From Dichomitus squalens LYAD-421 SS1 (taxonomy: Eukaryota; Basidiomycota; Agaricomycetes; Polyporales; Polyporaceae), in the NCBI RefSeq assembly GCF_000275845.1, contig NW_006766915.1, forward strand, positions 220,501 through 252,644: 32,144 nucleotides of DNA. The letters run 5' to 3'. A program made the position numbers and the translations under genes. Of the stretch, positions 1-11,323 are shown in pieces (position 1 is the first letter of the stretch; every line of letters begins with the position of its first letter). Below the pieces are notes generated by a model. That model had not been told where the DNA came from. It saw only the letters and a list, made by a program, of their open reading frames with translations, and searched no databases.

Positions 1-874
1 GCATGGCAAGTATTGGGCCTCAGTCCAACGTATTCGATGCTATCTCGCAGCGCGGGATGGGAGTCCCAGTCAAACTTGTGCGCGATCGGTCTTGTTGCTC
101 CGGCGTCTGATGTCGGACCTTGTTCTCATCATGGTACCACGACGTCCCTGAGCTCCTTCTTCTCATCACATGTCGCTCTGCGCCGGTTGTGGCTCCCAGC
201 GGGACTTGGCTGCGAGAGGCGATTCTACTCGGACGGAGCGCAGGGTGAAGACACCATGAGTGCGTTGCTTCGACGCAACATCAGTACCCGCGTCGACAAT
301 ATTACGATCCGTATGTATGCGACAACAACCGGGAACGTAGGAGGGCTTTTGTATGGCAGGAGAAGGGAGCCACGTAGCGGACATGGGCCTGCCAGCCGGG
401 TATGTGCTTTCTATTTCTATGTATGAGCGCAAGAATGCAAGATCTCCCCCGAGTTCTCCCACTCCCACGACATGAGGCTATATTCAAGGCTATATTGGTT
501 TTTTGCCACGAAGGACGATGTCTGCTGCATCAACATTGTGTCGGGACAGTCCGTCTTTCATATGGCACGTGGCGCTGTATACGAAAAGCACGAACCATAG
601 CAATATGTACATGTTTGTTGGGCAGCACGGGCGCACGTATGCATGTATGTATGTGTAAAGTACTACGATAGCAACATAAGATTACGACAGCTCCGAGTGG
701 AGACGAGACAAGAAACGTATGAACATGCGCATGCGCCTCCAGCCTATGTATGTATATATACATTGCACACCACGACGCGCAGCGTACAAAAATATGCCGG
801 TTGCTGGGGACAAGCACCAGCGCCGACCATAGCCGTACGATGCAAGGTACAAGGACAAAGGAGGAGCACGCATC
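1..874. other. Left edge, no supportable gene
   Basis: Downstream flank of UBA2 plus unassigned sequence. Open frames on both strands are short, lack recognisable domains and show no convincing splice structure. The only local structure is AT-rich TATG/CATA-type simple sequence around 630-660 and 735-770. Part of this is presumably the 3' UTR of the minus-strand gene that stops at 875. Confidence 0.5.
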
Positions 875-3800
875 TCAGTCGATCTCGATGACGTCCGGGT
901 CCTGCTCCTCGATCTTCTCCTCGGCGCTGTCGAGGATGATCAGCCCGTCCTCCTCCAGCCGCCGCTTCTTGCTGGGGGTGAACGGCACCGCGGAGGCGGT
1001 ATCGGCACCCATCCTGCCGCGCTTCGCTGGGGGCGAGTCGATCTCCTCGATGTCGTCCGGCGCGGGCCGCTTCTTGGCGGCCGACGGCGTGGGCGGGGAC
1101 GGCGTCGCGGGACGCGGCCTCTCCTTCCGCGGCGGTCTAGGCAGGGGCTCGGGGAGGACGAGTGCGGGCGCGTCGACGGGGTGGTTCGGCCTGCGATGGG
1201 GAAGGCGCGCGGTGCGCGTGAGCATCCGCGCACGAAACGAACGAGGCAAAGACAACAACGCACGGTAAGACCCCGATGGCGACCTGGACGGTCGCGTACT
1301 CGCCCTCCTCGTCCACGATCGACAAAAACGTGCCCCTGGTGACGTTCAGGCTCTCCAGCGTCCGCCCGTTGTTGTCGTCCCAGTCCGGGTCGCTCAGCAC
1401 GCGCTTGTCCTCGTACACGCTCACCTCCCGCTGCTCCGCGTCCTGGCCCGCGCCCAGAATGCCGTCGACGACCTCCTGGAGCGTGACGCGCGCGGGGTCG
1501 CACAGCACCTCCGTGTACGTGTCGCGGCAGACCCCGCAGAACGAGTTCGGCGGGCACATCGCGATCGCGCTGAGCGGCATGGACGGCTTAAACTGCACGT
1601 GTACGTTCCGGAGCGCGTCGTAGGACTTGCGGAGTAGGTGCAACGCCTGGAGCACGATGAGGCCCGCGATGATCGCGTTCGTCGTCGCAATTGCTGGAAT
1701 GATGTTCCCTGCCATCTCTGCCGTCCACATAGTGCCCCACAAACCCCAGAAACGAGAAAGAAGAAGCCATGACAGTAAGCCCCAGGATGAGACGAGAAAA
1801 AAGGGAAGGAGGAAGATACATACCTTTCACCTCCCACCGGCTCTTTCCCGGAATTCCGTACGCCGCAGAGCGCAAGTTCGAAGCCGCGGTCACAAAGTCG
1901 AGCGTGTCCTCGTCGTCCTTGTCGAACGCGATCGTCTCCTCCCCGGCGCGCACCCGCGCCGCGAGCCGCTCCGTGCTCGCGACGAACAGCTCCAGGTTGT
2001 CCTGCAGGCTCAGCGCGCGCTGGTCCTTCAGCCCCGCGCCCGTCGCGCCCGCCGGCCCCCCCGCGCCGTTCAGCAGGATCTCGGTCGCGGAGCTCCCCGT
2101 CGGCTTCCCGTCGACGTTCCCGTTGCCGTGCGCGTGGACGCCGTTCGGCTGCGGGTGCGGCTTGGCCGCGGGGGGCGACGCGAACGAGCCCGCGCGGATC
2201 TGGTCGAAGTCGAGCGGGGTGGGCGGCGCGCGCGAGCGCCACATGTCCGCCATGGAGAGGAGGTTGAGGATGTCGGAGTGGAAGACCTTCGTGAAGACTG
2301 CTTTCGCGGCAGAGGACGATGAGGATGAGGACGCGGTGGGGGAGGGCGCCGAGCGGAGGGCGGTGCGGACGGCCTTAAAGGCTTGGGCTTCTTTGCGGAG
2401 CGCTGCGATTTCCGACGCTGGTAGGGAGGGAGGGATAGTTAGGTGAGGACAACGTAGCTACGACCAAAAGACCACCTACCGTTCTCGCCCTGCTTTTCGG
2501 CTTCATCCAGCTCCCCACCGTCCTCGTCCTCGCCGAACAGTTGGCTATATGCAATGTCAGCGACCAACTCCTGACGGAGTGTAACTACGGGCGACCTACG
2601 GCAGAAGGTAGCTTTTCGCCCACACTATACAGTGTATGGGCTGTGACGGTGTCGACCGGATGGTGCACACCGGGAACGTCTTCGGTGTCGGCTTCGGTAC
2701 GCAGTCGAAGCACTCTGCGCGGTCCTGCCAGCAGTTCGCGTTCGCATCGTCAGTCCCGCCGACGCCGCAGCCAGCATCCGATAGGACTGCATACCTTGAG
2801 GATGGGCTGCACCTGCCCCAGATACCCCGCGGTGCCCGACTCCACCAGGGGCACGTTGGCGGCCATGCACATCTTGTTGACGTGCCGGCGCGCATCTGGA
2901 ATGGAACGCAGGGTCAGCGACCGCCGTCTGTACACACGAGAAGGCGGAAGAAGCGTGACATCTCGTAAACTACGTCCCGCACGAGACCACAGTTTGTCCG
3001 CCGATTTGATAGGAGGTGCGGGCGCTGGGGACATCGCCCAGGTGACTATGTGGCGCATAGGCACAAAGAGGAGGTATGCATGGTGGACCACCACTTTTTC
3101 GAAGACGTGCGGAGATTGGACAGTGGTGGTCGACGCAGTCCATATGCGATAACTCTCCAGGATGAGATAGACCAGGAGACGGGTCGAAAGACCGAGCCCT
3201 TGAGGTTGGTAGGTGAAGATCGCCATAGAAAGCGGCGCTCCGATCGCGGTGGGTTCTTGTCCTCTTCGAGAGGGAAACGATGCGGCCTAGAACACGGGGC
3301 GTGGGTGACTGAGGAGCGGCGCACGCGCACAAATGCAGACGCAGACGTGTGCCTCCGCCGGACAACTTCTTGACCAAGCTGCAAGCCAACCTAGGGATCG
3401 TGGTAGTCGCATTGTATGGAACAAACCTGCGCTAGGACTTGGGAAGGCCAGTTCAGAGCTAACACTCCGTGAGCCAGCTTTCGCAGGACACCGGAGTGTG
3501 ACACCGGCAAGCGCCCAATAGCAGGAATGCCGTATATATTATTCTCTTCTGATAAGCCCAGTCCAAGGGAGGAAGAGGCCCCGAGTACACCCAGAAGCGC
3601 GGGAGAGATGGAAGAACGGGCAGCAGAAAGGTGGAGGAGGAGCGTTGTAGCGGTCGAGGGGTGTATGGTGCTTACCAAGGTTATCCAAGGCATTGAGGAC
3701 CAAGTGGAAACGACGGAACCAAGAGACATCAAACTGAGGCTCTTTAATGTTTGCGTGGATTGGTGTGATTTTCACGTTCGGGTTGAAGGCAGACGCGGTT

Positions 3801-4217
3801 TTGGCCGCTACCTGTATAACGTGAATGACAGTCACAGTTCAGAGGTGAGTCTTTCGGTCGGACAAGTTTACGGATAAGGTGCGCACCATAGCCTTGCTTT
3901 GCTTGATGTCCTTCTTTCGGAATAGAAACTGGCGGTTGAGATTGGAGAGGTCTATAGTATCAAGGTCGAGGAGGGTGATGTCACCAAAGCCAGTGAGGAC
4001 GATGTTCTTCACTGTAAGATGCACGGCGCGAAGAGCACGAGGGGAGCGTATGTGACCATGTCAATGTGAGAGACATGATGGCGCTCGCGATGGGTGGTTA
4101 CGCACAGAGTTCGCAGCCGATACCACCCGCGCCAACGAGGAGGACCTTGGTCTGTGAGAGGCGGCCGAAGAGATCCTGGCCGAGAATGGCGCTTGCATGG
4201 CGAGACCGTCCGCTCAT
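875..4217 (-). CDS. UBA2: SUMO-activating enzyme subunit 2 (E1 catalytic subunit)
   Basis: Exons on the minus strand: 4217-4106, 4011-3887, 3811-3676, 2895-2795, 2724-2600, 2544-2480, 2417-1824, 1717-1264, 1190-875. They sum to 2028 nt, 675 residues, near the usual ~640. The protein adenylates SUMO with its AOS1 partner, then carries it as a thioester for transfer to UBC9 in the nucleus. Seen: the nucleotide-binding GAGGIG at residues 29-34; the [16 protein letters not shown] core of the adenylation domain; catalytic Cys178 in [16 protein letters not shown]; zinc-site pairs C163/C166 and CGVC in the C-terminal half; [15 protein letters not shown] of the second adenylation half; then a disordered tail with basic clusters ([12 protein letters not shown]) fitting a nuclear signal and an acidic end, DVIEID. 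The start at 4217 gives the family's normal N-terminus. Intron 3 (2896-3675) is 780 nt, far longer than the others (52-95 nt). The last intron uses donor GTGCGT at 1263. I am very sure of identity and fairly sure of every junction. Confidence 0.93.
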
Positions 4218-4379
4218 GTTGTCTATGCAGTATTCCCAGGTGTGCACAGAAGCAGTCCGCCGCCAGAAGAGGTCTCGGGGAGAAGATGAGAAGCGGAGGA
4301 CGACGAAGAGCACGCAGAGATGGTCGTACCTATGTAGACGCCGCCACACTCGCTGCCATCGCCGCGTGACACGGACCGC

Positions 4380-4700
4380 CCGTCTGCACGCGTGACACAC
4401 GTGTGACACAGGTGACCTGACGCGTCGCGCGTCACATAGGCGCGCTTAACGGCGCGTGCTGTCCTCGTCAGCTCGAGCTGACTACACACCCTCGCATCCG
4501 GTAGATGAGCTCCTTGACTGATATCTGTTGCCAGAAAACCTCGGAAATACTTGCTGCTCATCGAGCCTCTCCTTTAGTCTTCCGCAGAACTCGAGTTTAT
4601 TGCCAAACATCTCCAAGTCATATCTCGGTGCGTTCCTGCACTCCACACGCGTACTCCTTCCAGTGTAGAGAAAGCCTACACGCGTAGACTGTTCTTATAT
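4380..4700 (-). promoter_or_regulatory. UBA2 upstream region with four ACGCGT boxes
   Basis: Four copies of the palindrome ACGCGT lie at 4388-4393, 4420-4425, 4647-4652 and 4680-4685, about 170 to 470 nt upstream of the UBA2 start at 4217. A CACACGTGTG palindrome containing the E-box CACGTG sits at 4396-4405. ACGCGT is the core of the MluI cell-cycle box bound by MBF (Mbp1/Swi6 type) in ascomycete yeasts. The site cluster is seen; its use here is inference. ACGCGT also occurs elsewhere in this CpG-rich window, so chance cannot be excluded. Confidence 0.35.
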
Positions 4701-7700
4701 GGTCTCTGCTCGCCCAAATGAATTGCATGCTATGCAAGAAAGGGGGGAGCAATTCGAAGAAGCGTCCTCACCCGCCGGAGTCAGCTGCTCAGTGCTCGAC
4801 AGTGCTTCCGATACGGACGCTATCGAAGTTGAGACCGCGACTTGCTTTGATCAGGCTCCACGAGGGGTACAGGGGGTGTTGACCAACACCCTGTTCCTTT
4901 CTTCCGAGACAACGCGCCGTAGTAGCCCTCAGCGATCTGGCATGCATCACTCCCAGTCGTACCTCAGCCTGCTCCGAGCACGCCGACACGCTACACCCAA
5001 TTGTGTTGCAATCACCTAACCTGACATCCTTGACAGCGGGCGTGTCCTTCAAAGTTCTGCTTCGCTCTTCCATCCATGATTCCCCAGGAACCGTCATCTC
5101 GTCCCAGGTAAAGCATGCGGCTGACCGTCTTCACCCTGATTCTCCGCGCACTCGAACGTCATGCTTGGATTTCGTAGTGCTATCGTCATTACAGTTGACC
5201 AAGAGCTGTCCAAGGAACCGATGAGCATTGAAAGGAGAACCTGTGCATGGTGACAGGCTCTCTTCAAGGACTACTGTCGGCGGTTCAGGATCTTGCTTGG
5301 CGGCTTAACGGGCTCAGGCATGTGCGGGGACCCGGCCTGACCTTGAGCGGCGCTCAATCTGCTCAACGTCTAACGGGTCCCCAGATAAGACGCGATCAGC
5401 AGAATCCTGAAGTGCTGATGCCGCAACAATGTGCACATAACTCGAAACAAAATAGCTGCCATGCCTCGTCCGGGATCCCCTGTCACCTGGACCATGAACA
5501 ACAGGATAGAACCCTCCACCTGAGGGCGGAGTTGCCTACGTTTTGCGCATCGCTCGAGACACACGTACGGCTTTCGAACAGACGTCGGGCAGGTAGAGAG
5601 CTTGATAGCTCCCAAAGCTGTAAGACCCCACTCGCCCATCAGAAACCGGCAGGTAGGGATCCATCCTAGCCTGGTGCGCACTCGCTCGGATCGAAATGGG
5701 ACACCACCTCGAGCGATCTCACCGCCGGTTGGAGCCCTTTTTCATTCACCAAGTGTGACAATAATGCTAGCGGTCGTGGGGCTATGCATGGGACATGGTA
5801 AGCCAATATCCACGGAAGAGGTCCTCGTTGTTAAGAGACCTAGAGGGACCACAGCCTACATATGTGTGAGCTATCCCACTACTGTCCATTGTTGAGGGAC
5901 TCCTACTCAAGCAGAGATGGCGGCCTACTCAGCACGCCGTCTTGCACTGAGAATGAGGCTTTGGTTTACGGATTAAGGTCTCTTTCCACGTTTCTGGACG
6001 GTGACTCTCCTAGCACTACCACGAAAGCGACCGACCTCGAGCACACTACCCTCGGGGAGGTCTCGACATCGGAGCTCCGAGAATGCATCTCTGTCTGCCG
6101 CACTGCCATGAACAGCTTTGCCTTCCAAGAAATGCCACCGACAAGTAACCATCTGTCGCTCGGTTCGCCCGCGCTCCAGATGTACTCGCATAGCCTACAC
6201 TTTAGCTCAGGCACAGCCTGACGGGACGTGCTTCCACGCACCGGCACGCGTGCATTCGACCGGCCCCCCTCAGCGGGATCATGGATGGGAATATGTACCA
6301 GTGCGTGGGCGAACCGGGCAGCGTGCAGCGTTGTCTCGCACACCCATGGGTTCGCTGGGAAGATGCCGCACGTCGTTACTCGGACAAAGTATTCACATAC
6401 TCCAGAAGTGAACTCTAATCATGTTCTAGCTCGTAACAACTGGAGCGCGGTGGCCCGCTCATATAGGACTTCCCACGGACGTTCAACAAAACTCATCTTC
6501 AGAAGACGTATGACGGAGATGGGGCGACTGTCTGTCGCATGCAGTTGATGATGTCAGTAATAGAGACGCGACGGCCAACGCTCGCCTATGGCCGCCGCTG
6601 AGCTGACACGACCGTCATAGGACCGAAGTGGCTATCTTATGCCAATCTGCCTGCAGACCAAGCGGCGAATCGAGGAAGGATGCCGCTTGTCGTGTGGTTC
6701 ACGTTAGCCGTCGGACTCTAACTGACACCACACCACATCCTCAATACATATTGTGGCAGCTCACGGGGCCGTTCTGCGCCTCACCGTGACCACGCGGGAA
6801 GCGTCCCCTCCAGCTTTCTTTCGAATTGCTGTTCTCCACGTTTGTTCGGTGCCCCCTCTCCCCCCAGCTTCGGCCGTCAGAAGCACACCTTTTTGATCCA
6901 CTCACCGTATGGCACGGCGTTACTATACGCCAGTCCGAGGAACTCGCACGACCAATTCCCATCGCGTGCCCGAGCCCGAGAGGCTGGACTCTTAATTCCA
7001 TGAACCACTACATATTAGGGGCTAGGACCCCGTCCGCGGTCTGTTCCCATCCCAACAACCTGTACGTCGATCGTCCGATTGTTGTTTTCCAGATCCCAGT
7101 CGTGCGGCTACACCATCTTCCAATACGGTCGCACCACCTGTATTGAACGCCGGGTCCACACTCTCTCCCACCGCCGCGCCGGCGCTGTCGGGGACGGGCT
7201 TTCACCAACCCTCCGGATCACACCGAGCACTGCTCCCGTTGACCCGCGGCTCCGAGCCAATGATCATCTGTGGTCGCCGCACGGTCGCGAACAAGGATGA
7301 GAGAGAAGAAACCCTTCTGCGGCCCTTGTCTTTGGTCTTTGTTCCACCATCCCGCGACAACGGTAGAGCCGAACAACACACCTTCGAATGCACGCGATCA
7401 ACGATACGTGCTGTATCTCAGGAAGTCGAGAAGTACTGTGCAGTACATCGACTACTTGTTTCATCTTGACAGCCCCCACGATCGTATGTTTGTGCTTGAG
7501 GAGCGGGAAAACCTCGCCGTTGCGAGATCAATGCGAATATCGGTCGTCGGCGTGCCACCAGCGACTGCAAATCCTGTTGAGCGCACGCAGCCTCGGCGAT
7601 AACACGACTGGAATCACCAACGTAATCCGAGCATCAGAGCTGCTGGCGTCGTCGAGTTCTCGATGAGCGCAGCACGAAAAGGCAAGGCCGAGACCCAGCT

Positions 7701-8473
7701 GGAAATGAAGCAAGGTACGCGAGGGCGCCGGACGCCGGTAAAGACCGCAAAATACTCAAGTGCTGATGGATGACGCGTTCATGAGGTACATATTGCTGTG
7801 CAGATTGGCAGATAGGTCTCGAACTTGAACAGGCGCTGTCCGCAGGTCTGCAGCAGATTCGCGCAAAGAAACAACAACCTGATGTCAGACGTGCCGAATG
7901 TGCGTAAATTTTATATTGTCGTGGTATATGACAACTACGGAACTTGAACATGAATGTGAGCGTATCATGGCGGTGGATGGACACTACTGTGGAGAATTCA
8001 TGAAATGAAATGCGTCAGATGGTATGAAAGGCATGAACGCAACGTAGAGTCGAGGAAGGCTAACGGAAGACTACAGAAGCAAAGAGCGGACGCGGACCGT
8101 CGATCGAGACGATGCGCGGCGTGAGCAGCGATTACGAGCACAGCAACAATTACAGACCATAAGCATATGTAGGCAAAGTCGTACAGAAAGGCTAGGATGA
8201 CAACAAGCGCGCTAGACAAAGCGGGAGGAGGGTAAGCGGAGGAGCAGAAAGGTATGGTGATACAGAGTACGGGAGGTCGTGATAGCAAGGGGATCTAGCT
8301 GCAGCAAGGTCGTGTGTGGGTGTGGGAACGGTATATGATGCAGTCTATGGAGATTGTCCTACTCAATCTCTGTCCGAGAGGTGTTCAGGGGGATGATGAT
8401 AAAGCGTTGGGATGCTACGACCATCGTGTGTTCTCGTGAGGTACACGAGAAGTGAAATGACGCAGGTGCGCGC
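4701..8473. other. Long gene-poor stretch, no supportable gene
   Basis: Roughly 3.8 kb without a convincing gene. Frames longer than 100 codons exist but have no domain, no compositional coding signal and no coherent exon joining. One stretch, 7026-7469 on the plus strand, stays open for 148 codons and reads as Ser/Pro/Thr-rich (for example AATPSSNTVAPPV). It has no early ATG and may be a relic exon, but I would not call it a gene. About 8000-8473 is probably the 3' UTR of the GH16 gene ending at 8474. No tRNA-like B box was found. Confidence 0.4.
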
Positions 8474-11323
8474 TCAGCACCCACCGAGCTTCCACATCTT
8501 CACGTAGTCGCTAGAAAGCACGTTCCGTGAGCGACCGCAGTACGCTTACCGGATGGGGATAAAGGACACTCACACTCGCATGGCGCGGTCCTCTTGGGAG
8601 GAGGGCCAGGTCGCCGCCCACTTATCTTGCGCCTGCGCAAAGTCACGCATCGCCGTACTCGAGCCGTCGAACCACATTTTGCCACCGACGTTATCAGGGA
8701 ACCAGCCGCTGGTTCCGCCCGCAGCGACGTCGAGGATCAAGTAGAATTCTGTTTATCGAAGGATTCGTCAGCCCTCATGTCGTAGAGGCGCGAACTTAGC
8801 AAGGCATGAACACTCACGCTGGTCAAACGGGGCAGCCGAGGTACCGCCCTGCTGCTGCCAGATGTTCTCGATCACGACAGCGACGGACGAGCCGTTGGTG
8901 GCCGTGGCAGGGTAGTGGCCGCGCTTGAAGAAGTCCTTGCCCCCCTTGCCCGTGATCTTCAGGTTCATCATCGCCTCCAGGCGCGAGTCGACGTAGAACC
9001 GCATCCAATCTGGCGTCCACTCGAGCGAGTACACGTGGAAGCCGTCCGCGTACGACGAGCGCTTCTGCGACCACCAGCCGAAGATGTGCGTCTGCACGCT
9101 CGCGAGCACGCCGTAGTTGAGCGTGGAGCGCACGAAATTAGAGCCCTGGGCGGGGTACGAGATGCCGTTGCCGCGCGATTCCATAATCTAGAAGATCCGC
9201 CTAAAGTCAGTTCCCAGTGATAAAGCGTGGGGAAGAGATAATATACGCACGTCGATCTCTCCGCTGAGCGGCCATGCGCCGTACTTGTTGTCCTTGGGTA
9301 GCATCCAGATCGCGGGCCAGAGCCAGTCACCTTGAGGCAACTTCGCGCGGACCTCGACCTTGCCGAACGCGATGGTGGCAGAGTTGATGGTGCTGATCCG
9401 CGCGGACTGGACCGGCTGGATGGTCGCGCCCGTTCCGTTGTTCGACTTGACGGAACAGGCAGTCTAAATTGACACCGTGAAGTGTGTGAAGATACAAATA
9501 ACAGAAGAGGTTAGCATCACACGCCTGAGCCAAAACGACAAAGTAGGAACCAGTGTGAAAAGTCTGACCTTGTTGTTGCTCGTGCAGTCGTCACCGAGAT
9601 CGAACGAGCCGCCGTCCAGTATAGCGGCCCTCCCGATGGCGTCCGATGTGAGTGTCGGCAAGATGTACAGCTCGCCGTTCTGCACGAACAGGTTCGAGTC
9701 CGAGGCCGTCATCATCTCAAACTCCCCGTTGCCGAACCCACCAAGCTCGACGTCGCGCGTCCACGTGTTCTGCAGGTCGAGCGTGTCGAAGCTCTCGTCG
9801 AGGACCATGCACAAGTCCGAGTCCTTGAGCATCTTCACGTCCTGCCACCCGAAGAAGCAGAAGACTGCGGCGCCTCCGACTCCCAGGAACAGCATGAAGA
9901 ACGTGAGCCACCACGAGGCGCGGTCGCGCCAGTCGCGCTGGCCGAGCCACGGCTTGTCCTCCTTCTCGAGCTTGTGCGAGAGGCGCGAGGAGGGCATGGG
10001 CGGCCGCGACTTGCGGGGATGCGCCGGGAGCGAGGAGTTCGACTGCCCAGGCGGGTATGCGTAGTACGACGGCGGCGACCAGACCGAAGACGTCGGCCGC
10101 GACGAGGGCGAAAGGAATGGCGCACGCATGTTGATGGCTGGGCTCGATTGGGTGCGCGGGATGTGAGCGGCGTCGGTGCCTGTGCGACAAGAGTCGAACA
10201 AATGGAAGAAACCAGTCAGTCATCTCGCTTCTGGAAACGCCGTACGCTTAGAACGCAACTTACCGAAGCCCTGGTTCAGAGCTTGGCTGCTGCCAGCCAT
10301 TGCCGCCGCGGCGCTGTTCATGTAGATACGGCTGCCCATCGGGCTAGGAGGCGTGGCGCTGCCCTCGCGACTGGGGACGCCGTATTCCATGAACGGCGCG
10401 TACGGGCGCCCAAGATCCCCTGCGAGATCGCTGCTGCTCGCGCCGCCGTGCGATAAGAGTCCGTAACCGGCAACGCCGGCACCTGCGGGATAGACCGTGC
10501 CCGTGCTGGGAGAGTGCTGGTGGCCATGAGGATACGTGCTCTCCCGAGCACGAATGCTTTCTATCGAGGCACGTCGACCCATGCCCGGGAGGGGAAGGCC
10601 GGGGTCGGGGTTGCCTGGATGCGATTGGAAGGGAAAGGAGGAAGGGGGTGGGCGCGGTCCTGCGACGAGAGGTGGAGCAGCACCAACGGGCATCGCGCCG
10701 TAGAACGAGTTCCTCGGTGTGTCGAACGGATTCGGTATGAAAGGAGTCGCGGACGTAGGCGTGTTGGCAATCACGGGCGAGAGTGTCGGGGAGGCAGCAA
10801 CCGTTACGTCCTCGCTCTCGGGTTCGGGGGCGTACTCGTTGGCCACAGACGAGCGTCTACGATGGTTCCGAGTACGAGTACGAGGGTTACTGGAAGAGAC
10901 TGGCTGCGCTGGCTGCGTAGGATCGGTGGGGGAACGAATGGAGCGGGCAGCTGCACCGCGCTGAGAAGGTCGCGTGGTCGCGTCTGCGGATGGCTTGCGG
11001 GCAGGAGGCGCGCTATCAGAATCGCTCTGTTCACCAGTCAACGACGTGCTTTCGGAGGATGCGCTCCAAGACTGGCGCGCACCGCCCTCGAGGAAGAAGG
11101 GCCGGGGAGGAATCAAAGGAGCGTTATTGCGCGTGCTGTCCGTGGACCTACGACGCGCGAAGTTGTCGGCGATCGGGGTGGACGCATTGCGCTGAAGCTG
11201 GGACTCGTCCTCGCTCGAGTCGTTTGGCGCTGCATTTGTGGACGGGTTCGAGTTGAGAGAGCGGTACGCGTCCGCGGAGGAGTACGCGGTGCGACCATTC
11301 TGGGAGTCGCGTCTGCGGTACAT
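8474..11323 (-). CDS. Membrane-anchored GH16 beta-glucanase/transglycosylase-like protein
   Basis: Exons: 11323-10264, 10179-9569, 9463-9251, 9187-8818, 8748-8574, 8510-8474. They total 2466 nt, 821 residues. Layout: a Ser/Pro/Arg-rich disordered N-terminal part of about 430 residues, one hydrophobic segment near 442-464 (WWLTFFMLFLGVGGAAVFCF) preceded by basic residues, then an extracytoplasmic GH16 jelly-roll domain. This is a type II membrane topology. The catalytic motif ExDxxE is present as GEIDIMES, with E626 as likely nucleophile, D628, and E631 as acid/base; an intron (phase 0) falls between D628 and I629. Other family marks are WPAIWMLP, TLNYG, GFHVYSLEWTPDWMRFYVD and PFDQQFYLILDVAAGG. 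GH16 enzymes cut or transfer beta-1,3-glucans. The tail-plus-anchor layout recalls the KRE6/SKN1 proteins of beta-1,6-glucan synthesis, but I did not see enough to assign that subfamily. It is divergent from the GT2 gene at 12851. Confidence 0.88.

Noticed and set aside
940..2242. Long open frames of 200-273 codons antisense or out of frame to the UBA2 exons
   Set aside because: They are Arg/Ala/Pro-rich by-products of the GC-rich UBA2 coding exons; the UBA2 frame has clear homology and splice sites.
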